The translations under genes and the position numbers were made by a program. The notes beneath the pieces were generated by a model. It worked only from the letters and a program-made list of their open reading frames with translations, was not told where the DNA came from and did no database searches. From Echinicola salinicaeni (GTDB taxonomy: Bacteria > Bacteroidota > Bacteroidia > Cytophagales > Cyclobacteriaceae): DNA of 64,000 bases. The stretch is taken from positions 744,001-808,000 of the forward strand of contig NZ_JACODZ010000001.1 of assembly GCF_014280965.1 (NCBI RefSeq), given 5' to 3'. Shown piece after piece: positions 35,323-43,659 of this stretch (the stretch's first letter is position 1; every line of letters starts with the position of its first letter).

Positions 35323-36540
35323 TTATATGGTTTCCAGTCCGGCCAATTGGCAATGTTTCCAAAAGCTTGGGTAAGATTTGTTGACTACTTCCTTGTCATC
35401 GAAGCAAACCTTGGTTTTAGTAGCCAAAGGCATAAAGGCCATGGCCATGCGATGGTCATCGTAGGTGCTGATGTTGACTTCGGCAGGAATACCAGTGGAA
35501 GGAATAAGTGTGAATACCTCATTATCTCCTTCTACCAATTTGGCGTTGAATTTAGCCAGTTCCTGTTGTAGTGCAAAAATACGGTCTGTTTCCTTGATTC
35601 TTAGGCTTTCCAATCCGGTGAATTCACTTGTCTGTCCAATTAATGCGCAGGTTACAGCCACCGTTTGAGCTAAGTCAGGACAGTGGGTGAAATCAAAACT
35701 TTCTAAGCCACTTACTGCTTTCTTCGTCAATTGTATACCCTCTTCGTTAAATTCACTGTTGACTCCAAGGTGATCCATGATCTCCACTATTTTCGAGTCT
35801 CCTTGCAAGCTGTCCTTTTTAAGGCCTTTTAGGAAGAATTGTCCCTCTTCGGCACAGGCCAAAAGGCTGAACCAATAACTTGCTCCTGACCAATCACTTT
35901 CTACAGCAAAGTTGGTATTTTGGTAATCTTGGTGAGCAACTTTTATAATGTTTTCTTCGAAACTATATTGGATACCAAATTGCTCCATAAGTTTCAGGGT
36001 CATTTCTATATATGTTCTGGACCCTATTTTTCCTGTTAACTCTAAAGTTAAGCCATCAGGCAGGAGAGGAGCGTTCATGACTAATGCAGATATGTATTGG
36101 CTACTTACATCTCCTCTGATTTTGATGTGGTTGGTCAACTGTTTGGAGAAGCCTTTGGTTTCCATTGGAGGGTAGCCTTCTTTGCCCTTGTATTCTATCT
36201 CTGCTCCAAGGCTTCTCAATGCATCCACCAAAATGCCTATGGGACGCTCGCACATCCTAGGAGTACCGGTCAAAATTTTGTTTCTATTGGTAAGAGCAGC
36301 ATAAGCCGTCAAGAATCTCATGGTAGTCCCTGCATCCAAGACATCCAGAGTTTCCGGATCCTCTTCCAATAATCGGATCATTGTTTGGGTGTCTCTGGCT
36401 TCGGCGAGGTTGGAAATATGATTGCCTCCCTTAGTCAAGGCATCAATAATCAAAACCCTGTTGCTTTCACTTTTTGAAGATGGCAATGGGATGTTTACTT
36501 CTCCAAAGCTGGCTTTGGTGCTTAGTGTGATTTTGTTCAT
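35323..36540 (-). CDS. aroA: 3-Phosphoshikimate 1-carboxyvinyltransferase (EPSP synthase)
   Basis: 405 residues. Motifs: LPSSKSESNRVLIIDAL (family LPGSKSxSNR), LDAGTTMRFLTAY, LTGTPRMCERPIGILVDAL, RGDVSSQYISALVM, SDWSGASYWFSL, ESLRIKETDRIFAL, and TYDDHRMAMAF. It is slightly shorter than the usual 425-430 residues. Its ATG overlaps the end of aroB by 4 bases. Third gene of the attenuator-controlled unit. Confidence 0.95.
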   Translation of the reverse strand: MNKITLSTKASFGEVNIPLPSSKSESNRVLIIDALTKGGNHISNLAEARDTQTMIRLLEEDPETLDVLDAGTTMRFLTAYAALTNRNKILTGTPRMCERPIGILVDALRSLGAEIEYKGKEGYPPMETKGFSKQLTNHIKIRGDVSSQYISALVMNAPLLPDGLTLELTGKIGSRTYIEMTLKLMEQFGIQYSFEENIIKVAHQDYQNTNFAVESDWSGASYWFSLLACAEEGQFFLKGLKKDSLQGDSKIVEIMDHLGVNSEFNEEGIQLTKKAVSGLESFDFTHCPDLAQTVAVTCALIGQTSEFTGLESLRIKETDRIFALQQELAKFNAKLVEGDNEVFTLIPSTGIPAEVNISTYDDHRMAMAFMPLATKTKVCFDDKEVVNKSYPSFWKHCQLAGLETI

Positions 36541-37574
36541 GGGTGTTGTGAATTGTAAAAATTCAAGGAAGAGATGATGTCCTCAAGGCTCACTGCAATA
36601 TTATAATCACATTCACCTATTTTGTTTAGCAAGGAACAGTTAATGGTTTTTCCATCATTTTTTTTATCCTGGAAGCATAGTTGCGCAATGGTATCAAGGT
36701 CTTCACTAGGGATTTCCACTTTGCCAAAAACCTTAATCAATGTTTCGGTAATGGTGTCCAAGTCTTCCTTGGGTAATCTGATGTGTTTATGAGAAAGGTA
36801 TGCTTCGGCAATCATACCGATGGCAATGGCTTCTCCGTGCAGCAGGTGTCTTTCAGTATCCAGGTAAAATGACTCTACTGCATGTCCCACGGTATGACCA
36901 AAATTGAGGATTTTCCTTAAGCCTTCTTCCTTCGGGTCCTTGGTGACTACTTCTTTTTTAATTTGTACGGACTTTTCTATGATGTCCTTCCAGCTTTGGT
37001 TTTCCCAGTTGTCAATTTTCAGACTATTGAAATAATTGGCGTTTTGGATCAAACCGTGCTTGATGACTTCTGCATAACCAGATCTTAATTCTGGTAAGGG
37101 CAGTGTTTTCAAGAACATGTCTGAGATGATTACAGCCTCAGGTTCGTTAAAAACTCCGATATGGTTTTTGAAGCCATTAAAGTCCACTCCAAGTTTTCCG
37201 CCAACGCTGGCGTCCACCTGAGAAAGAAGAGAGGTGGGGATATTGATGAATTTTACACCACGCTTATAGGTGCTGGCGCAAAATCCACCCATATCTCCAG
37301 TTACTCCACCTCCTAAATTGATGATCAGTGATTTTCTGTCAAACCCACAATCAGTCATCCATTGCCATATTTCGGTGCATGTGGTCAATGTTTTGTTGAC
37401 TTCTCCTGCTTTGAATTGGAAATGCTCATGTTCAGGGAGGATTTCCTGGATAAGTGGATAACAGGCTTGAAAGGTATTGCTATCAGCTATTAGGCCTAGT
37501 TTGGAAAAACTCTTCGTTTTTAGGTACCGCTCTAGGTCTGCAGCAATTTGAGTAGAGAAAATTATTGATTCCAA
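36537..37574 (-). CDS. aroB: 3-Dehydroquinate synthase
   Basis: 345 residues from a TTG start at 37574. NAD- and metal-dependent cyclisation of DAHP. Motifs: INLGGGVTGDMGGFCASTYKRG, FINIPTSLLSQVDASVGGKLGVDF, KNHIGVFNEPEAV, SGYAEVIKHGLI, LNFGHTVGHAVES (metal His) and HGEAIAIGMI. It starts 30 bases after the DAHP synthase gene and overlaps aroA by 4 bases, so the three are one operon. The weak start codon may set expression below the first gene. Confidence 0.95.
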   Translation of the reverse strand: MESIIFSTQIAADLERYLKTKSFSKLGLIADSNTFQACYPLIQEILPEHEHFQFKAGEVNKTLTTCTEIWQWMTDCGFDRKSLIINLGGGVTGDMGGFCASTYKRGVKFINIPTSLLSQVDASVGGKLGVDFNGFKNHIGVFNEPEAVIISDMFLKTLPLPELRSGYAEVIKHGLIQNANYFNSLKIDNWENQSWKDIIEKSVQIKKEVVTKDPKEEGLRKILNFGHTVGHAVESFYLDTERHLLHGEAIAIGMIAEAYLSHKHIRLPKEDLDTITETLIKVFGKVEIPSEDLDTIAQLCFQDKKNDGKTINCSLLNKIGECDYNIAVSLEDIISSLNFYNSQHP

Positions 37575-37604
37575 GGGATTGATACTTTATATATAAATAA
37601 TTTT

Positions 37605-38708
37605 TTACGCTTCTTTTTTTACAGCGTCACCTTCTCTAAGTTGTTTTTCTTGTCTTTTTACAGACTCCTCATGGATAGTGAAAAGCAATTCTTTCATGAA
37701 TTTTTCACTCATACCTTTTTTAACACCTTTTTCAGTTCTGGATTCCATTACGTTTTTCCATCTGTCAGACTGAAATACAGTTAGCTTGTGTTCTCTTTTG
37801 TGTGCGCCGATTTGATCGATTACAGAGAATCTTTCTGCAAATAAATCCAATAATTGATCGTCAAGGTGGTCAACGGCAGTCCTTAGGTCGTTTAGCTGCT
37901 CATCAGGATTTTGTGCATCCAATGTGTTTTTGAAATCAATCTTAGAAAGGATTTCTTTCAACTGAGCAGGAGTAACTTGTTGTTTTGCATCACTCCATGC
38001 ATTGTCTGGATCGTGGTGAGTTTCGATCATCAAACCGTCCAGGCCGAAGTTGATAGCTCTTTGGGAAACTTCCAAGATACCATCTCTTTTGCCTACAATA
38101 TGGCTTGGGTCATTGATCACTTCCATACCTTTCCATTCTCTTTTCAAGTGGATTGGCATTGACCAGTTTGGCTTATTTCTGAAACGCTTGTCGTAAGCAT
38201 CGCTGAATCCCCTGTGGATGGCAGCTAGTTTATTGATACCTACTGCGTGAAGTCTTTCCAAAGCACCGATCCAAAGCTGAAGATCTGGGTTCATTGGGTT
38301 TTTAACCATCACTGGAATATCTGTGCCTCTAAGTGCTTCAGCAATTTCCTGTACGGCAAAAGGGTTAACTGTAGTTCTTGCCCCGATCCAAAGTACATCT
38401 ACTTTGTGCTTAAGTGCTAGTTCCACGTGAGCAGTGTTACCTACTTCAGTAGTGATAGGGATGTTAAGGTGGTTTCTAACAATCTCCATCCACTTAAGGC
38501 CATCTTCACCGATTCCCTCGAAGCTTCCTGGTCTGGTTCTTGGTTTCCATATACCGGCACGGAACATTGAAGGAATGATGTTTTGATTTTTCATTTCCAG
38601 GCAAACTTTTTCAACTTGCTCAGGAGTTTCTGCACTACAAGGCCCCGCGATAATTACATGACCGTTAAGTCCTAAGCCCCATTCTGACGTTTTTAAGTGA
38701 TCTTTCAT
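37605..38708 (-). CDS. Bifunctional DAHP synthase / chorismate mutase type II
   Basis: 367 residues with two domains. Residues about 10-260 are a type I-beta DAHP synthase: IAGPCSAETPEQVEKV, GIWKPRTRPGSFEGIGEDGL, VLWIGARTTVNPF, VMVKNPMNPDLQLW, INDPSHIVGKRDGI, and LMIETHHDPD. Residues about 270-360 are an AroQ chorismate mutase helix bundle (LNDLRTAVDHLDDQLLDLFA... IGAHKREHKL). This fusion catalyses the first step of the shikimate pathway and the branch to prephenate. First structural gene after the leader-peptide attenuator, so both steps would respond to Phe/Tyr supply. Confidence 0.95.
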   Translation of the reverse strand: MKDHLKTSEWGLGLNGHVIIAGPCSAETPEQVEKVCLEMKNQNIIPSMFRAGIWKPRTRPGSFEGIGEDGLKWMEIVRNHLNIPITTEVGNTAHVELALKHKVDVLWIGARTTVNPFAVQEIAEALRGTDIPVMVKNPMNPDLQLWIGALERLHAVGINKLAAIHRGFSDAYDKRFRNKPNWSMPIHLKREWKGMEVINDPSHIVGKRDGILEVSQRAINFGLDGLMIETHHDPDNAWSDAKQQVTPAQLKEILSKIDFKNTLDAQNPDEQLNDLRTAVDHLDDQLLDLFAERFSVIDQIGAHKREHKLTVFQSDRWKNVMESRTEKGVKKGMSEKFMKELLFTIHEESVKRQEKQLREGDAVKKEA

Positions 38709-38726
38709 TTGTTTGATTGATTGAAA

Positions 38727-38760
38727 TAAAAAAGCCCGACTCTTTCGAATCGGGCTTTTT
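38727..38760 (-). terminator. Attenuator terminator upstream of the DAHP synthase operon
   Basis: On the minus strand AGCCCGATTC, loop GAAA, GAGTCGGGCT (one G-U pair) forms a 10-bp stem with a GNRA tetraloop, extended by A/U tracts and ending in six U. It begins 16 bases after the leader-peptide stop codon and ends 18 bases before the structural ATG. A terminator placed upstream of the gene it shares a transcript with is the hallmark of attenuation. Confidence 0.9.
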
Positions 38761-38862
38761 GGTTTATGTATGAATTTTATTTTTTATCCAGACAATAAGC
38801 AGCTCCGATTCGGCCTTGAGGTCGAAAGTAAAAAAAGAAAAAGATAAAATATGTAGCTGCTT
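38746..38862 (-). promoter_or_regulatory. Antiterminator and anti-antiterminator segments of the aromatic attenuator
   Basis: Four segments in transcript order: A = AAGCAGCT (38862-38855), C = CGAATCGG (38812-38805), B = AGCTGCTT (38804-38797), D = CCGATTCG (38753-38746, in the terminator's 5' arm). A pairs perfectly with B; C pairs perfectly with D, extended by GCT/AGC across one bulged A. C:D formation would break the terminator, and A:B competes with the extension of C:D. Segment A lies just before the Phe/Tyr codon cluster, so a stalled ribosome would mask it. The pairing is seen in sequence; the regulatory outcome is inferred. Confidence 0.7.
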
Positions 38863-38872
38863 GTTTAATCAT
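38777..38872 (-). CDS. Phe/Tyr-rich leader peptide of the aromatic biosynthesis operon
   Basis: A 31-codon open frame (ATG at 38872, TAA at 38777-38779). Residues 8-16 read YFIFFFFYF, and the whole peptide holds six Phe and three Tyr. Such clusters of codons for the operon's end products occur in PheL- and TrpL-type leader peptides. It lies between a promoter and an intrinsic terminator, directly ahead of DAHP synthase/chorismate mutase, aroB and aroA. Low charged tRNA-Phe or tRNA-Tyr should stall ribosomes in codons 8-16. The AUG is about 6 bases from the -7 element, so the RNA is nearly leaderless. Confidence 0.8.
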   Translation of the reverse strand: MIKQAATYFIFFFFYFRPQGRIGAAYCLDKK

Positions 38873-38877
38873 TGGCC

Positions 38878-38908
38878 CAAAATTAAGAGCTGGATTTTAA
38901 ATAACCAA
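38878..38908 (-). promoter_or_regulatory. Promoter of the aromatic attenuator leader and operon
   Basis: On the minus strand TTG (38908-38906) and TAATTTTG (38885-38878) are spaced 20 bases, matching Bacteroidota -33/-7 elements. Five bases separate the -7 element from the leader ATG, so transcription would start at or within a few bases of the AUG. Confidence 0.6.
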
Positions 38909-39250
38909 TAAAACATGAATTAATTTTTTATAATATTATACTTTTTCCTTCTTAGGATTATGGATACCTTAAAAAATGCCAATTATTTTAATGTAATCAT
39001 ATTAGTGTGTTTCAGTATTATCTATTGTTTTGGGTGGTTTTGATTTTGATTTTGTGAAATCCTGTTTTGGTTTTTGGTGAAATGCTTTGCTGGAATTCTA
39101 AAAGTGATAAGGAAAAGGACTTTTGGATATGTTATCTGATTTTATGAGATTATTCATAGCTTAGAATGGCAAGTTTCTTGCGACTTATTTATAAGATATA
39201 AAAATAAAGTCAATAGACGTTTTTTTAATATATTTGCACCTTGATTCAAA
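38909..39250. other. Intergenic region upstream of proline dehydrogenase
   Basis: AT-rich and non-coding between the divergent aromatic leader and proline dehydrogenase. Only a -7-like element near its right end (39229-39236) is recognisable; I see no repeat, RNA gene or hairpin with a U-run elsewhere in it. Confidence 0.5.
39229..39236 (+). promoter_or_regulatory. Possible proline dehydrogenase promoter
   Basis: TATATTTG is an exact TAnnTTTG match 14 bases before the ATG at 39251. No -33 TTG at standard spacing; the leader would be under 10 bases. Confidence 0.4.
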
Positions 39251-40441
39251 ATGATGAATACAAAGCCCAATATTTCTTTTGAAAACACTGAAATAGCCTT
39301 TGCATCCAGGACGGATGTGGAGCTCAGAAAAATGTATCTTATTTTTGCCGTCATGGACAGTAATATGGCTGTGAAGCTGGGGACAAGCCTAGCAGATGTA
39401 GCATTTAAACTGAGGTTGCCGGTAAAAGGGATCATGAAAAAAACTATGTTCGGCCACTTCTGTGGAGGAGAGAGCATAGAAGATTGTAAAAAGTCCATCA
39501 AGGAGCTAGAGCACTACGGAATAGGAACTATTCTGGATTACTCTGTAGAGGGGAAAGGGACAGAAAAAAGTTATGACTTTACGCGTGATGAAATCCTCAG
39601 TACCATTAAAAGGTCTGCAGGAGCAAAGGAAATACCTTTCACGGTGTTTAAAGTAACTGGTTTAGGATCCTCCAAGATTATGACCAAGGTTCAGGAAGGG
39701 AAGAAACTTTCTGATAAGGAAGCTCTGGCTTTTGAAAAAACAAAGGCCAGAGTAGACAGTCTATGTAAGGCTGCCCATGAGTATGACGTAAGGATCATGG
39801 TTGATGGAGAGGAGAGTTGGTTCCAGGATGTGATAGATGATATGGTTTATGAGGCGATGGAAAAGTATAATCGTGAAAAAGCCATAGTCTATAATACCTA
39901 TCAAATGTATCGAAAGGATATGTTGGGACTCTTAAAGCAGGCTTATGCAGAGGCAGAAGAGAAAGGATATTACGTAGGAGCCAAGCTTGTAAGGGGAGCT
40001 TATATGGAGAAAGAGAGAGACAGGGCAGAGGATAATGATTATCCAAGTCCTATCCATGATACCAAGGAGGATTCTGACAATGCCTATAATGATGCGCTTA
40101 AGTTCTGTATGGAAAATAAGCAGGGGATTTATCTGGTAAGTGGTTCCCATAATGAATTGAGTAATATCATTTTGACGGAACTCATGAATCTGTATGGTAT
40201 AAATCCTTCTGATGATCGAGTGTTTTTCGCTCAGCTTTATGGTATGAGTGATAATATTTCGTATAACTTGGCTTTTGCAGGCTATAATGTGGCCAAATAT
40301 GTTCCTTATGGTCCTGTGGAAAAGGTAATGCCTTATTTATACAGAAGAGCTGCAGAAAATACCAGTGTTTCTGGACAGAGTAGTAGAGAGTTTGAATTGA
40401 TAAAGAAAGAGATGGCGCGAAGAGCCGCTATAAAAAAATAA
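39251..40441 (+). CDS. Proline dehydrogenase (monofunctional)
   Basis: 396 residues of the FAD-binding PRODH barrel; the P5C dehydrogenase part of long PutA proteins is absent. Motifs: [81 protein letters not shown]. It oxidises proline to pyrroline-5-carboxylate and passes electrons to quinone. A second ATG at 39254 is equally possible. lysS follows after 19 bases and is probably co-transcribed. Confidence 0.93.
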   Translation: MMNTKPNISFENTEIAFASRTDVELRKMYLIFAVMDSNMAVKLGTSLADVAFKLRLPVKGIMKKTMFGHFCGGESIEDCKKSIKELEHYGIGTILDYSVEGKGTEKSYDFTRDEILSTIKRSAGAKEIPFTVFKVTGLGSSKIMTKVQEGKKLSDKEALAFEKTKARVDSLCKAAHEYDVRIMVDGEESWFQDVIDDMVYEAMEKYNREKAIVYNTYQMYRKDMLGLLKQAYAEAEEKGYYVGAKLVRGAYMEKERDRAEDNDYPSPIHDTKEDSDNAYNDALKFCMENKQGIYLVSGSHNELSNIILTELMNLYGINPSDDRVFFAQLYGMSDNISYNLAFAGYNVAKYVPYGPVEKVMPYLYRRAAENTSVSGQSSREFELIKKEMARRAAIKK

Positions 40442-40460
40442 AATAAATATATCCAAGTCT

Positions 40461-42179
40461 ATGCAATTACTGAGCGAACAAGAGATAGAAAGAAGAAAAG
40501 ACAGGGAGGCCTTGATAAAGTTGGGGATAGACCCATATCCTGCCATTAAGTTTCCTATTAATGTCACTTCTAAGGACATCCATAAAAATTATGAAAATAA
40601 TAAAACTGACTATAAGGATGTTTCTATAGCTGGTCGTTTGATGAGCAGAAGAATTATGGGATCAGCATCATTTGCTGAGATCCAAGATGCTTCAGGGAGA
40701 TTACAGATTTATGTCAGAAGGGATGATATTTGTCCAGGTGAAGACAAAACGTTTTATAATACGGTTTTCAAAAAGCTCTTGGGAATCGGTGATTTTATAG
40801 GTGTAAAAGGATATATTTTTACCACTCAGACAGGGGAAATTTCTCTGCATGTAACTGAACTGACTTTGCTTTCTAAATCTGTAAAGCCACTACCAGTGGT
40901 GAAGAGAGATGAGGAAGGAAATGTTTATGATGGATTTACTGACCCTGAACTCAGATACCGTCAACGATATGTGGATTTGACAGTTAATCCTGAAGTAAAG
41001 AACACTTTCATCACCAGAACAAAGATAATTTCCAATATGAGGAGGTACTTTGATGATCATGGTTGGTTAGAGGTAGAGACACCGATATTACAAGCTGTTC
41101 ATGGTGGTGCTGCTGCAAGGCCATTTGAAACTCACCATAACTCATTGGATATGCCTTTGTATTTGAGGATTGCCAATGAACTTTATTTGAAGCGTTTGAT
41201 CGTGGGAGGATTTGATGGTGTTTATGAGTTCGGGAAAATGTTCCGAAATGAAGGGATGGACAGGACTCATAATCCAGAGTTTACTTCCATGGAAATCTAT
41301 GTGGCCTATAAGGACTATATATGGATGATGGAAATGGTGGAAGATCTTTTGGAGAAAGTAACCCTTTCTGTTCATGAGACTTCTAAAGTGCAAGTAGGAG
41401 AGAATGAAATTGATTTTGCGGGTCCTTATAGAAGGTTGTCTATGTTTGATTCCATTAAGGAATATGCTGGAATAGATGTGAGCAAAATGAATGAAACGGA
41501 ATTACGTGAGGTTTGTGCTGATATGGGCATTGAGGTGGATGACACCATGGGTAAGGGTAAGTTGATTGATGAGATATTTGGAGAGAAGGTGGAAGCTAAT
41601 TTGATCCAGCCTACTTATATTACTGATTATCCAATTGAGATGACTCCATTGGCTAAAAAGCACAGAACGGAAGAGGGATTGGTAGAGCGATTTGAGCTAT
41701 TTGTTAACGGAAAGGAAATTGCCAATGCCTATACAGAGCTTAATGATCCTATTGATCAAAGAGAGCGGTTTGAAGATCAGTTGAAGTTAGCCGAAAGAGG
41801 AGATGATGAGGCCATGGCGATGGATGAAGATTTCTTGAGATCATTGGAATATGGAATGCCTCCTACTTCAGGTTTGGGAATTGGTATTGACCGACTGACT
41901 ATGATGCTAACGAATAAATCTACCATTCAAGAGGTGCTGTTCTTCCCTCAAATGCGCCCGGAGAAGAAGGTGAAGATTGCCACAGATGAGGATTTCGTGG
42001 CACTGGGAATAGCTCCTGAATTGGTTCCAGCGATTCGTGATTTGAATATTCATACCATTGACCAATTAAAGGAACAGGAAGTTAATAAATTGTTCAATGA
42101 TGTATGTGGAAGAAGGAAAAAGCTAAAACTAAAAGCCAATAACCCTAGTAAAGAGGATGTGGCAAGTTGGTTGGCATAA
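40461..42179 (+). CDS. lysS: Lysyl-tRNA synthetase, class II
   Basis: 572 residues. N-terminal OB-fold anticodon domain ([23 protein letters not shown]) and class II core with [29 protein letters not shown]-type segment ([21 protein letters not shown]), [18 protein letters not shown] (motif 2) and [14 protein letters not shown] (motif 3). After the usual end, FPQMRPEK, about 65 further residues form a helical extension, as in other Bacteroidota LysRS. Ended by a clean terminator. Confidence 0.96.
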   Translation: MQLLSEQEIERRKDREALIKLGIDPYPAIKFPINVTSKDIHKNYENNKTDYKDVSIAGRLMSRRIMGSASFAEIQDASGRLQIYVRRDDICPGEDKTFYNTVFKKLLGIGDFIGVKGYIFTTQTGEISLHVTELTLLSKSVKPLPVVKRDEEGNVYDGFTDPELRYRQRYVDLTVNPEVKNTFITRTKIISNMRRYFDDHGWLEVETPILQAVHGGAAARPFETHHNSLDMPLYLRIANELYLKRLIVGGFDGVYEFGKMFRNEGMDRTHNPEFTSMEIYVAYKDYIWMMEMVEDLLEKVTLSVHETSKVQVGENEIDFAGPYRRLSMFDSIKEYAGIDVSKMNETELREVCADMGIEVDDTMGKGKLIDEIFGEKVEANLIQPTYITDYPIEMTPLAKKHRTEEGLVERFELFVNGKEIANAYTELNDPIDQRERFEDQLKLAERGDDEAMAMDEDFLRSLEYGMPPTSGLGIGIDRLTMMLTNKSTIQEVLFFPQMRPEKKVKIATDEDFVALGIAPELVPAIRDLNIHTIDQLKEQEVNKLFNDVCGRRKKLKLKANNPSKEDVASWLA

Positions 42180-42200
42180 TGGCTTATGCTTTGCAAACTA

Positions 42201-42233
42201 AAAAAAACCGAGCAACCAATGCTCGGTTTTTTT
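42201..42233 (+). terminator. Intrinsic terminator after lysS
   Basis: ACCGAGCA (42207-42214) pairs with TGCTCGGT (42220-42227), loop ACCAA, followed by a T-run to 42233 and preceded by A. It starts 21 bases after the stop codon. Confidence 0.88.
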
Positions 42234-42415
42234 ATGTCTAAATTTTAACCCTGCTTATATATATATAGGGTTCAAAGTTCTTTGTATTATTTTGAGTTGA
42301 TTCTGTTTTTTGTGGCTTTTTGTTGTAGAATTAGTAAGAATAACGAATGGTGATTTCGGTTTTATTAAATTGGGTGTTATATTATTGATTGTTTTGTAAT
42401 GAATGTCTTTTTGGA

Positions 42416-43633
42416 ATGATCGATTTAAGAATAAATTCGGAATTTGGTACTTTGAAGGCGGTGTTGATGCACAGGCCCGGAAAGGAAATTGATAGGTTAA
42501 CGCCCTATAATAAGGAGCTTTTATTATTTGAAGATGTGCCCTATTTGGAGGCGATGCAGTTAGAGCATGATTATTTTACCAATCTAATTAAGCAGACTAC
42601 AGGGGCAAAGGTTTTAGGACTTCATGAGCTTTTGATGGAGACTATGGCTGATGAAAAGGTACTGTTTAATATGATGGAGGAGGCCTTGGGGTTCTCCAGA
42701 CTCTCGCAGTATACGGAAAGTATTTTAGGCAGGCTTTCTACGTCTGAATGTGCCACAGCCCTCATAGCTGGGATCAAAGTTCATGAGCTTAAAAGAAAAA
42801 TCACCAAATTACCTTTAGAGGACTTGATGGATTTTGCCTTTGTTATTCCACCTTGTCCAAATCTATATTTCCAGCGAGACCCTGCTGCTCTTACACCAGG
42901 AGGGATGATATTTTCTAGTATGAAGATGGAAGGCAGGCAGAGAGAGGCCAATGTCATCAGGGCTATTTTTGAAAATCACCCTGAGTTTAAAGATAAGGTC
43001 AATAAGATTTATCCTATTGATGGACATAATACCCCGGCCTGTATTGAGGGGGGGGACGTGATTGTTTTGTCCAAAAAAGCAGTAGCTATAGGTAACTCTG
43101 AACGAACGGATGAGAAAGCCATTTATCATGTTGCGAAGTCACTTTTGGCAGAGGGGACCGTCGAGAGGGTCTATGAGGTGCATCTCCCTAAACAAAGAAA
43201 TTTCATGCATTTGGACACTGTGTTTACAGTTTTGGATGAAAACTTGGTACTTACTTATCCAGATGCATTGGAAGCAGTTCTTAAGACTTCATTGTATACA
43301 TTGAAAAGTAATGATGGGGATCAGGTGCATATAAAGCGAACCGTTTTAAAAGAGTCTTTACTGACGGTTTTGGAGAAAGAAATCCCTTATTTGGAGATCA
43401 TCCATATGGGCAATGGCAATAAGGATTATGCTTTGCGCGAACAGTGGTATGATGGTGCTAACGTCTTTGCTATTGGGCCTAGAAAAGTGATTTCCTACAG
43501 GCGGAATAAGCATACTAATAGGGCTTTGAGGGATGCAGGGGTGGAAGTATTGGATATTCCCTCTTCAGAACTTTCAAGAGGCCTAGGTGGTCCAAGATGT
43601 ATGACCATGCCACTCAGCAGAGCAAAGATTTAA
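42416..43633 (+). CDS. arcA: Arginine deiminase
   Basis: 405 residues from ATG 42416 (an upstream in-frame TTG at 42389 adds only nine unlikely residues). Family motifs: EFGTLKAVLMHRPGKEIDRLTP, NLYFQRDPAA, IEGGDVIVLS (Glu-Gly-Gly), MHLDTVFTVLD with catalytic His, and the C-terminal GLGGPRCMTMPL with nucleophile Cys. It hydrolyses arginine to citrulline and ammonia. No arcB, arcC or antiporter genes adjoin, so a full fermentative ADI operon is absent; it may serve arginine catabolism or another guanidino substrate. Confidence 0.9.
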   Translation: MIDLRINSEFGTLKAVLMHRPGKEIDRLTPYNKELLLFEDVPYLEAMQLEHDYFTNLIKQTTGAKVLGLHELLMETMADEKVLFNMMEEALGFSRLSQYTESILGRLSTSECATALIAGIKVHELKRKITKLPLEDLMDFAFVIPPCPNLYFQRDPAALTPGGMIFSSMKMEGRQREANVIRAIFENHPEFKDKVNKIYPIDGHNTPACIEGGDVIVLSKKAVAIGNSERTDEKAIYHVAKSLLAEGTVERVYEVHLPKQRNFMHLDTVFTVLDENLVLTYPDALEAVLKTSLYTLKSNDGDQVHIKRTVLKESLLTVLEKEIPYLEIIHMGNGNKDYALREQWYDGANVFAIGPRKVISYRRNKHTNRALRDAGVEVLDIPSSELSRGLGGPRCMTMPLSRAKI

Positions 43634-43659
43634 GCTAATTTAAGCTAATATTGAATTGT

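Noticed and set aside
43628-43650. Tandem 10-base repeat TTTAAGCTAA at the arcA stop
   Set aside because: Just two short copies of AT-rich sequence at a gene end; probably slippage with no function.
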